From Paraniabella ginsengisoli (lineage in GTDB: Bacteria; Bacteroidota; Bacteroidia; Chitinophagales; Chitinophagaceae), in the NCBI RefSeq assembly GCF_022513635.1, contig NZ_JAKWBL010000001.1, positions 1,240,001 through 1,304,000 on the forward strand: a stretch of DNA of 64,000 bases, given 5' to 3'. The notes under the pieces are model-generated. The model did no database searches and was not told where the DNA came from. It worked only from the letters and a program-made list of their open reading frames with translations. This document shows, in pieces, positions 1 to 8,367 of this stretch (positions are counted from its first letter, which is position 1; the number at the start of each line of letters is the position of its first letter). Position numbers and translations under genes: made by a program.

Positions 1-182
1 ACCTGAACCGTTTTAATTTTGAAATATATGGTGGTACGCCGGTTTTAGGTGTTGAAAAACCTGTAATTATCGGTCACGGCATTTCACATGCGACTGCCTT
101 CAGTAATATGGTAGATGTGGCGGTGAAGATGGTCAACACAGATGTATTGGGCAAAGTAAAAGAAGCCATTCAAAAAATTTAA
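1..182 (+). CDS. plsX: Phosphate acyltransferase PlsX, C-terminal fragment
   Basis: This is the last 59 codons of a gene that begins before the window; the reading frame starts at base 3 and stops at TAA 180-182. The visible residues include EIYGGTPVLGV and IIGHGISHATA, which match the conserved C-terminal region of PlsX. PlsX makes acyl phosphate from acyl-ACP for membrane phospholipid synthesis. The tail ends in a KVKEAIQKI helix typical of the family. The catalytic N-terminal part is outside the window, so the call rests on the tail alone. Confidence 0.8.
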   Translation, partial: LNRFNFEIYGGTPVLGVEKPVIIGHGISHATAFSNMVDVAVKMVNTDVLGKVKEAIQKI

Positions 183-194
183 TGATAGCGATGT

Positions 195-1156
195 GTGAAA
201 TTTAAAATCGACTATTTCGTATTAGCTATCATAGCCACTATAACTTTAGCCTGACTGTATCCCGCTCCTGGTGCAGATAACAGTCAAATACCACTTGACA
301 CTATTAGCAGTATTGGTGTTTCCCTTATCTTCTTTTTTTATGGGCTGAAACTTAGTCCTGACAAGATAAAGTCTGGACTTAAGAATTGGAAACTACATGC
401 ACTTATTCAGGCTTCAACCTATTTATTATTCCCGCTCCTTATTATTTGCATCTATCCATTTACAAGGTCTGAAGATGAGTCTTTGTGGTTGGCGTTTTTA
501 TTTCTGGCAGCACTACCGTCAACGGTTTCTTCATCGGTGGTAATGGTTTCTATTGCTAAAGGAAACGTTCCGGCTGCTATCTTTAACGCGAGTATATCAG
601 GGTTGATTGGTATTGCTGTTACGCCTTTATGGATGGGACTTTTTTGCATCGCGAAACAACGGATTTTAGTTTAGGCAACATCTATTTAAAACTGTTGACA
701 GAAATTTTATTACCAGTTGTTATTGGTTTGTTGCTTCAGAAATATTTTCATCGTTTTATCATTCGCTTTAGCAGCTATCTTTCTTTGTTTGATAAATCTG
801 TTGTGCTGCTAATAATATACAAAAGCTTTGCTGAGTCCTTTGAAAAGAAGGTATTCAGCACCGTTAGTACATCAGATCTGTTGATTATTTTAGCAGGCGC
901 TACTATTCTTTTTTATGTTGTTTACTGGTGTGTTGGTTTTGCTGCCAGGTTTATGAAATTTGACAGAGAAGACAAGATAACCGCTCAATTTTGTGGTACC
1001 AAGAAATCGCTGATACACGGTACTGTTTTTTCAAAAGTATTATTTCCGGCATCCATGCCTGTGGGTATTATACTTTTACCACTTATGATTTTTCATGCAC
1101 TACAGATATTTATTATCAGCGTTATTGCAGCGAGACTTGGAAAGCAAATAGTGTAA
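195..1156 (+). pseudogene. SBF-like (bile acid:sodium symporter family) transporter, disrupted
   Basis: The likely GTG start at 195 opens a frame with typical SBF-like membrane protein text, including SIGVSLIFFFYGLKLSP, LPSTVSSSVVMVSIAKGN and, after a shift, a C-terminal half with several hydrophobic helices. Two lesions interrupt it. TGA at 252-254 stands where the family would be expected to have a residue such as Trp in LA-x-LYPAPG. A one-base deletion in the T6 run at 640-645 moves the frame; adding one T gives PLWMGLFLHRETTDFSLGN. Corrected length is about 320 residues, normal for this family. The frameshift resembles the sequencing-type errors seen across the window. The stop is a substitution, so this gene may be truly inactive. 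It converges on purU with one base between them. Confidence 0.7.
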
Positions 1157-1157
1157 A

Positions 1158-1987
1158 TTAATTTTCAAAAACAATCGTCTTGTTATGATATACCAACACC
1201 TTATCCTGCAATACTAATTGTAAAGCATTGGCCAATACTGATTTTTCTATTTCTCTACCCAGGCGTATCATATCTTTTACAGAGTGCGTATGATTTACTG
1301 AAATGGTTTGTTGCGCAATGATAGGCCCGTCATCTAACACGTTGGTAACAAAATGTGCCGTTGCGCCGATTACTTTTACACCACGTTCATATGCTTGCTT
1401 GTAAGGGTTTGCGCCAACAAAAGCAGGTAAGAAGGAATGATGAATATTGACGATCCGAGCAGGATACTTTGACATAAATTCTGGCGAAAGAATGCGCATG
1501 AATTTAGCTAGTATAATATAGTCGAATTCATATTGAGCAAGTGTTTCTAATATTTCCAGTTCAAATAAATGCTTTTCTTTTTCTTCGTGCGCAATATGAT
1601 GAAAAGGAATATCGAATTTTTCAGTAAGCGGTTGTAATGTGTCGTAGTTGCCAATTACACATTGAACGTCTGCGCCCAGGGTGTTGAAATAATTGCGAAG
1701 TAATATATCTCCTAAACAATGATGTTCCTTCGTTACTAGTAAGGCTACTTTCTTTTTTCGTATGGTCTTATGTTGATCTCTGTGTCTTTAGGCAAATTGG
1801 CTTTAATTTGTAATTGCAGTTTTTCAAGATCAGTATCACCTTGTACTTCAAGCCGGATATAAAAACGGTTTTCATCCACATTCACAAACTCCTTCATGGA
1901 AATGATGTTAAGATTGGCTGCTGCCATAACTGCTGCTATGTCAGCTACCAAACCCACTCTGTCGCTACATTGAAGAAGAATGACCAT
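1158..1987 (-). CDS. purU: Formyltetrahydrofolate deformylase PurU (one frameshift)
   Basis: PurU hydrolyses 10-formyl-THF to formate and THF, feeding purine synthesis and balancing one-carbon pools. Residues 1-80 form an ACT regulatory domain (MVILLQCSDRVGLVADIAAV). The rest is a formyltransferase-like catalytic domain with NIHHSFLPAFVGANPYKQA and ATAHFVTNVLDDGPII, which carry the family's catalytic Asn, His and Asp. The frame shifts at the A/T run near 1748-1758; adding one base to the six-base run restores EKKKVALLVTKEHHC. Corrected length is about 276 residues, as expected for PurU (about 280). ATG at 1987 is clear. A single gene facing the SBF-like remnant. Confidence 0.9.
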
Positions 1988-2056
1988 GAGGAATTTTAAA
2001 TTTAGAATTAGGAATGTAGATGTTAGTATTTAGACTTTAGTACTTAGATTTTAGTT

Positions 2057-3385
2057 TTACTTCAAAGCATCACTAAAACTCTTCAAACTATCAAAAATTA
2101 AATCAATATCAGCATGCGGCAACCTTATACTTTTATTGGTTGATGCAATAAAAACGGTGTACATACCAGCATAACGGCCAAACCTCATATCGCTCAGACT
2201 GTTACCTACAATGATTGATTTACTTAAATCTGTATCAGGAAAATCTTTTAATGCTTGAAAAGCCATACCTGGATTAGGTTTCCTGTAGAAAGCATTATCT
2301 TGTATATCTGTACAGAAATAAATTTTTTCGATATCGCCTCCGGCATTTTTAACGCCTTCAAGCATTTTTTCGTTCATGGCAATTAAATCATCATGCCTGA
2401 TAATGCCACGTCCTACGCCACGTTGATTAGTAACAACAATGATCCTTTTGAATTTTTGGTTGAGCTTTGTAAAAAGTGCCGGTACATCTTCTGTAAACTG
2501 AAACTCATCCGGTGTGGTTATATAACCTCCAGGATTATCATGATTAATAACTCCATCGCGATCGAGAAATAAGGTCCAATCCTTATCGATTATGTTAAGA
2601 TCAAGCTCTTGTCTTGCAAATTCAGTTTGAGCCCGATTGTAATCTTCCGGTATTCCAATATCAATGAAATAACTGTCGGTTACTATGCCTGAAAACAAAC
2701 CGTCGCTGACATATTTTTCTAAATAATCTTTTTCAAAAGAAAATTTTTGTGTGAAATCTTTTTTCAGGAAAGACGCCTTGTTTACCAGATACAACCCGGC
2801 ATTGATAAAGCCTTCGTCATAATGTTGTTTTTCTTTAAAGCTGGTTATGATATTATTATCATTGAGTTCAACAACGCCATACCGATCAAAGTTTTGCATA
2901 GGCTTCAAAGCTAATGTACACTCAACATTAGTTTGGAGGTGTTGTTTTAATTGAGCCTCGGCATCAAATTTAAAAAGTGTGTCTCCATTGGCAATAAACA
3001 CATTTTCTGTATCTGCTTTTTGTAATGCAAATTGTATAGCTCCGCCAGTTCCCAAAGGTTCTTCCTCAATTACATAATCATAGTTAAGTGTTGGAAACTC
3101 TTTTTGCAACCAATCTAGAATAACCTCATGCATGTATCCCAAACTGAAAATGATCTTTTCGATGCCCTGCATACGCAGGTAGTTGATTACATAATAAAGA
3201 AAAGGCTGCCCCGCAACTGGTGCCATACATTTCGGCAGATCAGGAACAGCAGAACGGAGTCGCGTTCCGAGTCCGCCAGCAAGAATGATGGCCTGAACCC
3301 CAGACCCAAAAGAAGAAGCCCCATCCCAACCCTTCCCCAAAGGGAAAGGGCTTTTAGACCCTGATAGTTCTTGTTGGATGTTCAT
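2057..3385 (-). CDS. hddC-gmhB: HddC-GmhB fusion: heptose-1-phosphate guanylyltransferase and heptose bisphosphate phosphatase
   Basis: A bifunctional protein of 442 residues. Residues about 30-255 are a sugar nucleotidyltransferase (AIILAGGLGTRLRSAVPDLPK, then IANGDTLF). Residues about 268-425 are a HAD phosphatase of GmhB type (LFLDRDGVINHD, VVTNQRGVGRGII, KPNPGM). Together they would dephosphorylate heptose 1,7-bisphosphate and charge the product with GTP to GDP-D-glycero-D-manno-heptose in the cytoplasm. GmhA and HddA are encoded just upstream on the same strand, so all four activities are present. Residues 11-28 are an extra segment encoded by an inserted repeat (see 3302-3361); without it the N-terminus runs from MNIQQELSGS straight into GVQAIILAGG. 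The reading frame is intact. GDP specificity is inferred from HddA and the domain type, not proven. Confidence 0.88.
   Translation of the reverse strand: MNIQQELSGSKSPFPLGKGWDGASSFGSGVQAIILAGGLGTRLRSAVPDLPKCMAPVAGQPFLYYVINYLRMQGIEKIIFSLGYMHEVILDWLQKEFPTLNYDYVIEEEPLGTGGAIQFALQKADTENVFIANGDTLFKFDAEAQLKQHLQTNVECTLALKPMQNFDRYGVVELNDNNIITSFKEKQHYDEGFINAGLYLVNKASFLKKDFTQKFSFEKDYLEKYVSDGLFSGIVTDSYFIDIGIPEDYNRAQTEFARQELDLNIIDKDWTLFLDRDGVINHDNPGGYITTPDEFQFTEDVPALFTKLNQKFKRIIVVTNQRGVGRGIIRHDDLIAMNEKMLEGVKNAGGDIEKIYFCTDIQDNAFYRKPNPGMAFQALKDFPDTDLSKSIIVGNSLSDMRFGRYAGMYTVFIASTNKSIRLPHADIDLIFDSLKSFSDALK
3302..3361. repeat. 48-bp palindromic insertion element with 6-bp target duplication, inside hddC-gmhB
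   Basis: AGACCC occurs at 3302-3307 and again at 3356-3361, flanking 48 bp (3308-3355). The insert begins AAAAGAAGAAGCCCC and ends GGGCTTTT, so its ends are roughly inverted copies, and its centre (CCTTCCCC-AAA-GGGAAAGG) is also palindromic. Insert plus one duplicated AGACCC is 54 bp, exactly 18 codons. It therefore adds 18 residues (K11 to S28, including SPFPLGKGWDGASSFGS) to the protein without breaking the frame. Confidence 0.75.
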
Positions 3386-3476
3386 TTTTTTAACCCGGTA
3401 TTTTGTATTTCTAACTTAATGTTTTTTGCTACTCCCGTTCTACTTATACATAAGAAATATTGTTTTATTTTGAGCT

Positions 3477-4079
3477 TTATAAGCCCCCTTCGGAGGTTTG
3501 GAGACTGAAATACCTTTCTTCTACTAACTGGCAAATGATATGTCCCAAAAGCATGTGAGATTCCTGTATGCGCGGCGTGTCGGTTGACGGAATATTGATT
3601 AAATGATCGCTGGATGCTTTCATATTTCCGCCTGTTTCACCAGTAAACCCAACGGTTACCATGTTTTTTTCACGGGCCATTTCAAAAGCTTGTACAATAT
3701 TTTTAGAATTACCAGATGTGCTTAAACCAATTAAAATGTCGCCGGGTTTGCCAAGGCCTTGAATAAGACGCGCGTAAATGAGATCGAAACTATAATCATT
3801 GGCAACTGCAGTGAGGTAAGATGTGTTGCAGTGTAAAGCCTCTGCTGGTAAGGCTTTTCGATCTTTGTAAAAACGGCCGCTAAATTCTGCTGCCAGATGT
3901 TGTGCATCGGCAGCGCTTCCGCCATTGCCACAAAAGTAAACGCTGTTTCCATTTTTAAATGCTGTAACAATAATGTCTGTAACAGTATTCACTAGCTGTA
4001 ATAATTTTTCATTTTCAAGCACCTGTTGCTTAGTTGATATAGATGCCTGTATTAATTCTTTTATTTGATTAGTCATCAT
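3477..4079 (-). CDS. gmhA: Phosphoheptose isomerase GmhA
   Basis: A SIS-domain protein of 200 residues that converts sedoheptulose 7-phosphate to D-glycero-D-manno-heptose 7-phosphate, the first step of both GDP- and ADP-heptose synthesis. Conserved segments are YFCGNGGSAADAQHLAAEFSGRF near residue 48, LIGLSTSGNSKNIVQAF near 116, and TPRIQESHMLLGHIICQLVE near 167 with the catalytic Glu and His of the family. It lies 91 bp upstream of hddC-gmhB on the same strand, so co-transcription is likely. The last residues (SLQTSEGGL) are encoded by a CCTCCGAAGGGGG-type repeat and probably extend an older C-terminus. Confidence 0.92.
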   Translation of the reverse strand: MMTNQIKELIQASISTKQQVLENEKLLQLVNTVTDIIVTAFKNGNSVYFCGNGGSAADAQHLAAEFSGRFYKDRKALPAEALHCNTSYLTAVANDYSFDLIYARLIQGLGKPGDILIGLSTSGNSKNIVQAFEMAREKNMVTVGFTGETGGNMKASSDHLINIPSTDTPRIQESHMLLGHIICQLVEERYFSLQTSEGGL

Positions 4080-4356
4080 TTTTTATTGAGTTTTATTTTT
4101 CAGGAACTTCGACGAAATAATTTAACCACATAGGCATATAGATTTATCTCTTGTTAAGGATGTATAGTATCCGCCGTAGGCGGAACATAGTCTCTTCGCG
4201 AATCAAACGATTATGTGTCTTTATGTTTCCTTTTTTAATTTTATATCTATGTGTTTTGTATTTATTATGAAATTGAGAAGTTATTTTATCGCGATTACTT
4301 AGATAGAATTCTGCATAAAATTGTCATCATTTTAGGTATAAATTACTCGATAACTT
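4080..4356. other. Intergenic gap in the heptose locus with a short hairpin
   Basis: 277 bp without a gene. It contains an inverted repeat TCCGCC-GTA-GGCGGA near 4164 and otherwise AT-rich text with no recognisable open frame. It separates gmhA from hddA, so these may be transcribed separately. No TAnnTTTG box could be placed confidently on the minus strand. Confidence 0.4.
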
Positions 4357-5379
4357 TTATACACTCCAGGTTTTTAAGCCATGTTTGGTGAATTGATAAT
4401 TGCGATTAACACCGCCGAAATTGTCAAGTGTTTGCTGAACTTTATATTTTGTGTTGCCAGGACAGTAGAAGATCATAAATCCACCACCACCGGCGCCGCT
4501 TATTTTTCCGCCTGTTGCGCCAGCTTGTTTAGCTGCTGTATAAATGTCATCAATCAATTGATTATTGATGCCTTGCGCCATTTTCCTTTTTTGTTCAAAG
4601 CCAATGTCAAGTATATGGCCTATTTCATGTAGCTGTCCTTTTAGCAAAGCTTCTTTCATCATCTGGGCCTGCTGTTTTAGATGATGCATTGCCTCAATAG
4701 AAGTTTGCTTTTTGTCAGTAACATTTTTGCTTTGCTCTTCAATAATTTTGGCCGATTCTCTGCTGGTAGATGTATAATATAAAAGCAGGTTGTTTTCCAG
4801 TTCATCTAAATAACGCTGCCTGATGCGTAACGGATTAACGATTACTTTATCATCATTATAAAATTCCATAAAATTTACGCCACCAAAAGTTGCTGCATAT
4901 TGGTCTTGCCTGCCGCCAGCAAGTTTCAGATCCTGCCTTTCAATATCATAAGCATAATGTGCAATGTCGTATTCGCCCAAAGGAAGTTGCAACATTTCGG
5001 TAAAAGCTCCAACAATTGCTACTACCAAAGTTGAAGAAGTGCCAAGTCCAGAGCCAGCTGGAGCATCAACAAATGTGCTTAATTTAAAACCTCTCTTTTC
5101 AAACGGATAGTCTTTCTGAATACGATTATAAACACCTTTTAATAGATCCAAATGGCCATTGATAGGAAGTGCATTGTTCCAGTCGAAGGTTTCTGTTTCT
5201 GTACGATCAAACGCTTCAAGAATAATTTTATCGGCTTCAATATTTTCGATTGTGGCATTTGCACTTAGCGAAATGGTAGCATTTAATATAGCGCCACCAT
5301 ATTCGTCGCAGTAAGGGCTTACGTCGGTGCCTCCGCCTGCTAAACCAATTCTTAAAGGTGCTTTACTTCTATGGATCAT
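4357..5379 (-). CDS. hddA: D-glycero-alpha-D-manno-heptose 7-phosphate kinase HddA
   Basis: A GHMP-family kinase of 340 residues. It starts MIHRSKAPLRIGLAGGGTDV, the typical HddA opening. The ATP loop PAGSGLGTSSTLVVAI is near residue 107 and the C-terminal GHMP motif KISGAGGGGFMIF is near 293. It phosphorylates heptose 7-phosphate at C1 to the alpha-1,7-bisphosphate, the substrate of the GmhB domain encoded downstream. The ATG at 5379 is clear and the frame is intact. It sits between the glycosyltransferase gene (32 bp upstream) and gmhA. The alpha-anomer, GDP branch is inferred from family membership. Confidence 0.9.
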   Translation of the reverse strand: MIHRSKAPLRIGLAGGGTDVSPYCDEYGGAILNATISLSANATIENIEADKIILEAFDRTETETFDWNNALPINGHLDLLKGVYNRIQKDYPFEKRGFKLSTFVDAPAGSGLGTSSTLVVAIVGAFTEMLQLPLGEYDIAHYAYDIERQDLKLAGGRQDQYAATFGGVNFMEFYNDDKVIVNPLRIRQRYLDELENNLLLYYTSTSRESAKIIEEQSKNVTDKKQTSIEAMHHLKQQAQMMKEALLKGQLHEIGHILDIGFEQKRKMAQGINNQLIDDIYTAAKQAGATGGKISGAGGGGFMIFYCPGNTKYKVQQTLDNFGGVNRNYQFTKHGLKTWSV

Positions 5380-5411
5380 TTGTCTTTATTTAATCATTGG
5401 AATCACATAAA

Positions 5412-6533
5412 TCATAGTTCAGACATAATCGCGTTTACAATATTAGCCCAACTGTATTTTTCTTTTTCGCTGCGAAGATGTGGAATAAAATGTTTTTCTC
5501 CTAATTCGTAAAATTGTTCGATCGCGTTTGCAATATCCGCTGGTGTGGGTTCTGCAACAAGGCCGCACTTCCCATGTGGAACCAGGTCTGGTAACCCTCC
5601 AACATTGGTTACGATCATTGGTTTCTCAAAATAATAAGCAAGTGGTGTTACGCCACTTTGCGTGGCATTTTTATAGGGCTGAACCAAAACATCTGCAGCG
5701 CATAAATAATATTTCACTTCACTATCAGCGATAAAGTTTGTTTTTAATATTAACTGATCTCTTATCCCCAATTCATCAATCATTTCTTGATAATTTTTTT
5801 CATCTTCATAAAACTCACCAGCGATTAATAATTTAATATTTGATATTTCAGATTTAAGATTTTTCATTCCTTTTAATAAAAGGTCTAATCCTTTATATTT
5901 TCTAATAAAACCAAAAAATAAAACGATTTTATCAGTTTTCGAAATGCCCAAATATTGCCTGGCTTCTTCTTTCGAAATAATGCTGCCAAAATTATCGTAC
6001 AAAGGATGCTGCACTAATGTGGCAGGTTTTGAAGTGGTAAACGTTCTTAAATCTGATAAGACTTTGTCGCTCATAGTAACAAAACCATCGCATGCTTTAA
6101 CAAAGTATTTGGTGAACTGCATATCACCCGGCCTTTTTTCATGAGGAATGATATTATCGGCAATACATATAATTTTAGTGTGCTTGTTTTTTCTCACTTG
6201 CCTTAAAATAGTACCCAGCGCTGGCCCCATAAAAGGTAGCCAGTAGCGAACTACAATAATATCAGGCTTTTGGTTTTTCAATTTTGTGCCAACCTTTAAC
6301 CAGTTAAGCGGATTTACTGAATTAATTTCAGATTTGATTTTGATATTTTCGGGCGCCGGTTCATCTGTATATTGTGTTTTTCCAGGAAAAAGTGCCGATG
6401 GATATTGAAGGCTGAAGGAGCAAATAGAACATTCGTGTCCCATTGCAATAAATTCCTTTGCAAGCCTGTGATTAAATGTAGCTAATCCTCCACGAAGTGG
6501 ATGTGCAGGACCGATGATGATTACTTTGGCCAT
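5412..6533 (-). CDS. Glycosyltransferase family 4/1 (GT-B fold)
   Basis: A cytoplasmic GT-B glycosyltransferase of 373 residues. The N-terminal Rossmann half starts MAKVIIIGPAHPLRGGLATF. The C-terminal donor-binding half shows VLFFGFIRKYKGLDLLLKGM near 210 and PYKNATQSGVTPLAYYFEKPMIV near 295, which contains the acidic/Gly-rich donor motif region. An upstream TTG at 6545 is possible but the ATG at 6533 fits the family better. It is 32 bp upstream of hddA, so it may transfer heptose or another sugar to a surface glycan, glycoprotein or LPS. The acceptor and donor cannot be read from sequence. Confidence 0.85.
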   Translation of the reverse strand: MAKVIIIGPAHPLRGGLATFNHRLAKEFIAMGHECSICSFSLQYPSALFPGKTQYTDEPAPENIKIKSEINSVNPLNWLKVGTKLKNQKPDIIVVRYWLPFMGPALGTILRQVRKNKHTKIICIADNIIPHEKRPGDMQFTKYFVKACDGFVTMSDKVLSDLRTFTTSKPATLVQHPLYDNFGSIISKEEARQYLGISKTDKIVLFFGFIRKYKGLDLLLKGMKNLKSEISNIKLLIAGEFYEDEKNYQEMIDELGIRDQLILKTNFIADSEVKYYLCAADVLVQPYKNATQSGVTPLAYYFEKPMIVTNVGGLPDLVPHGKCGLVAEPTPADIANAIEQFYELGEKHFIPHLRSEKEKYSWANIVNAIMSEL

Positions 6534-6821
6534 ATCAGGTAGCAAATGTAGTAGATAAATTAGCTAATTAGCCAATGTGATGATGTGATAATGTCTGAAC
6601 CTGGATTTTTATTGATTTTGAGGATTAGATGGAAACGGACATCATTCTGTTAATCTTTTAATCCAACAAATCATGGTTCAGACAATAGCGAAGAATATGT
6701 AAGTTGAGTTATATTCTACAGTACAAGCGAGCGTGGCAACGAAGATGAGTTGTATTCATTAGTTGGGACAATAAAAATTTTTTGTCAACTTGTAAATCTT
6801 TCAACTTGTCAACTATAATAT
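6534..6821. repeat. Intergenic repeat array: AGCTAATTAGCCAATGTGATG word, TGTCTGAACC element, GCGTCGCA-type element
   Basis: A gap between divergent genes filled with repeats. The word TAGCTAATTAGCCAATGTGA (from about 6561) recurs at 45330 and, reversed, near 16226-16270. 6592-6684 is a 93-bp element with inverted ends TGTCTGAACC and GGTTCAGACA, and a second copy at 37564-37661. 6706-6763 is a diverged member of the GCGTCGCA family (GTTATATTCTACAG then GAGCGTGGCAAC). No open reading frame is present. Confidence 0.7.
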
Positions 6822-6829
6822 TACATTTG
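6822..6829 (+). promoter_or_regulatory. TACATTTG box just before pcm
   Basis: TACATTTG matches the Bacteroidota sigma-ABfr -7 consensus TAnnTTTG. It lies only 4 bp before the pcm ATG at 6834, so the message would be leaderless or nearly so, unless the box is chance. A TTG at 6806-6808 lies 13 bp upstream, closer than the usual 17-23 bp. Confidence 0.4.
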
Positions 6830-6833
6830 CGCC

Positions 6834-7489
6834 ATGAGGCGTAGCTTAGAAGATACTTACCGACATAAAGGACTTAGAAAGAAGTTGGTAGAGACTGTGC
6901 GTGCAAAAGGCATTAAAGATGAAACAGTATTGGAAGCCATTAACAATGTGCCCAGGCATTTTTTTCTTGACTCGGCATTTGGTGATGTTGCTTATGTTGA
7001 TAAAGCTTTTCCTATTGGAGAAGGGCAAACCATTTCACAACCTTATACCGTAGCGTATCAATCGGAGTTGCTGGAAATAAAAAAAGGCGACAAGGTACTG
7101 GAAATTGGTACGGGAAGCGCTTATCAGGCGGTAGTTTTAGCTGCACTTGGCGCTAAAGTATTTACTATTGAAAGGCAAAAAAACTATTTGATGAAAATAA
7201 ATTGTTTGCCTACCTAAAGCAATATCAGTCTATCAAGTTTTTTTATGGTGATGGATTTCAGGGCTTACCTACTTACGGGCCTTTTGATAAAGTGATCGTA
7301 ACGGCCGCTGCGCCCGAGATTCCTCCGAAATTGATCGACCAAATGAAGGTGGGCGCAAAGATGGTAATACCGGTGGATATTGGTAATGTGCAGCAAATGC
7401 GAAGGGTTACTAAACTAGAGGATGGACTTGATATAGAATACTTTGATAATTTTTCTTTTGTTCCTATGTTACAAGGAAAAAATGCATAA
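6834..7489 (+). CDS. pcm: Protein-L-isoaspartate O-methyltransferase Pcm (one frameshift)
   Basis: Pcm methylates L-isoaspartyl residues in damaged proteins with S-adenosylmethionine. The first half has VPRHFFLDSAFGDVAY, GEGQTISQPYTVAYQSELL and the SAM-binding motif VLEIGTGSAYQAVVLAALGA. The second half, in another frame, has PFDKVIVTAAAPEIPPKLIDQMKVGAKMVIPV, a family signature. The shift is at the A7 run 7177-7183; one more A gives RQKKLFDENKLFAYLKQYQSI and joins both halves into about 218 residues, the usual size. The gene is followed 13 bp later by the LysE-type exporter on the same strand. Confidence 0.92.
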
Positions 7490-7502
7490 GCTCTAATTAC
7501 TA

Positions 7503-8169
7503 ATGAAAGGAACGATCCGAATTTTTTTACTGGAATGCTGGTGAGCTTTTTGGGCACGCTGCCACTCGGTACGCTGAACATTGCGGCAATGCAAATAGCC
7601 ATTGCAGAATCCGTTCGCAATGCCGTACTTTTCTCTTTGGGAGCTTTAACCGCTGAAATGGTATATGTGCGTATTTCTTTAGTGGCAATGGATTGGGTGA
7701 GGAAGCAGCAAAAGATCTTTAAATTTCTGGAATGGTTTACGCTTTTGATCATCCTTGCCCTTGCCGTAGCCAGCTTTATTGCTGCTTCTAATCCGCACGT
7801 AAGCAAAAATGTTATTCTTAATAACAATTTGCCTTCTTATGTTTTGGGTCTTGTAATGGGCGCTATAAACCCGATGCAAATACCTTTTTGGTTTGGCTGG
7901 AGTACGGTTTTATTTACCAAAAAGATCTTGCTGCCTAATAAGCATCATTATAATTTTTACACCGCCGGCATTGGACTTGGGACGTTGATAGGTTTCAGTC
8001 TGTTTATTTTTGGAGGCAGACTGATTGCTTCAAAAATTCAAAACAACCAATCGGTAGTCAATTATGTTATTGCAGGCATATTTTTTGTAACCGCACTTAT
8101 ACAAGCGTGGCGCATGTTTGTACAGAAAAAAATGTGTCAGATAAGATTGATGAAGCGGAGAAGAGATGA
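7503..8169 (+). CDS. LysE-family translocator (two frameshifts)
   Basis: An inner-membrane exporter of about 222 residues with six predicted helices, including ALPLG-like LGTLPLGTLNIAAMQIA near the N-terminus and LGLVMGAINPMQIPFWFGW in the middle, as in LysE/RhtB exporters of amino acids or small metabolites. The ATG at 7503 is joined to the body by adding one T to the T7 run 7522-7528 (MKGTIRIFFTGMLVSF). At the other end, adding one A to the A7 run 8126-8132 gives VQKKNVSDKIDEAEKR and a TGA stop at 8167-8169. Without that correction the frame would run into a repeat element. The substrate is unknown. Confidence 0.8.
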
Positions 8170-8177
8170 GAATTTTA

Positions 8178-8260
8178 TTGTCCCAGCTGATGAACATATC
8201 TCATCGATCTTGCGTCGCACACTTTTTTGTGGAATATATCCCAGCCTATATATTCTTCGC
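8178..8260. repeat. GCGTCGCA-core intergenic element
   Basis: The segment CATCGATCTTGCGTCGCACA followed by TGTGGAATATATCCCAGCC is one of about 15 related copies in the window. It ends with TATTCTTCGCC and runs into short repeats of the type GATGTACGAATTATGATG up to 8367. It lies directly after the LysE-type gene. Confidence 0.7.
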
Positions 8261-8367
8261 CAATCAATCTATGATGTACGAATTATGATGTACGTGTCAA
8301 AAACGCAGATGTAGACTGCACAAACGTTGAACCTGAAACTCGAAACCTGAAACCATCATCACATTGA

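Noticed and set aside
195..260. TGA read as Trp or selenocysteine in the transporter
   Set aside because: TGA is a normal stop in other genes here, and no SECIS-like element or recoding signal was seen.
7273..7827. 184-codon frame on the minus strand over pcm and the LysE-type gene
   Set aside because: It is a shadow of two genes with clear families on the plus strand and lacks domain text of its own.
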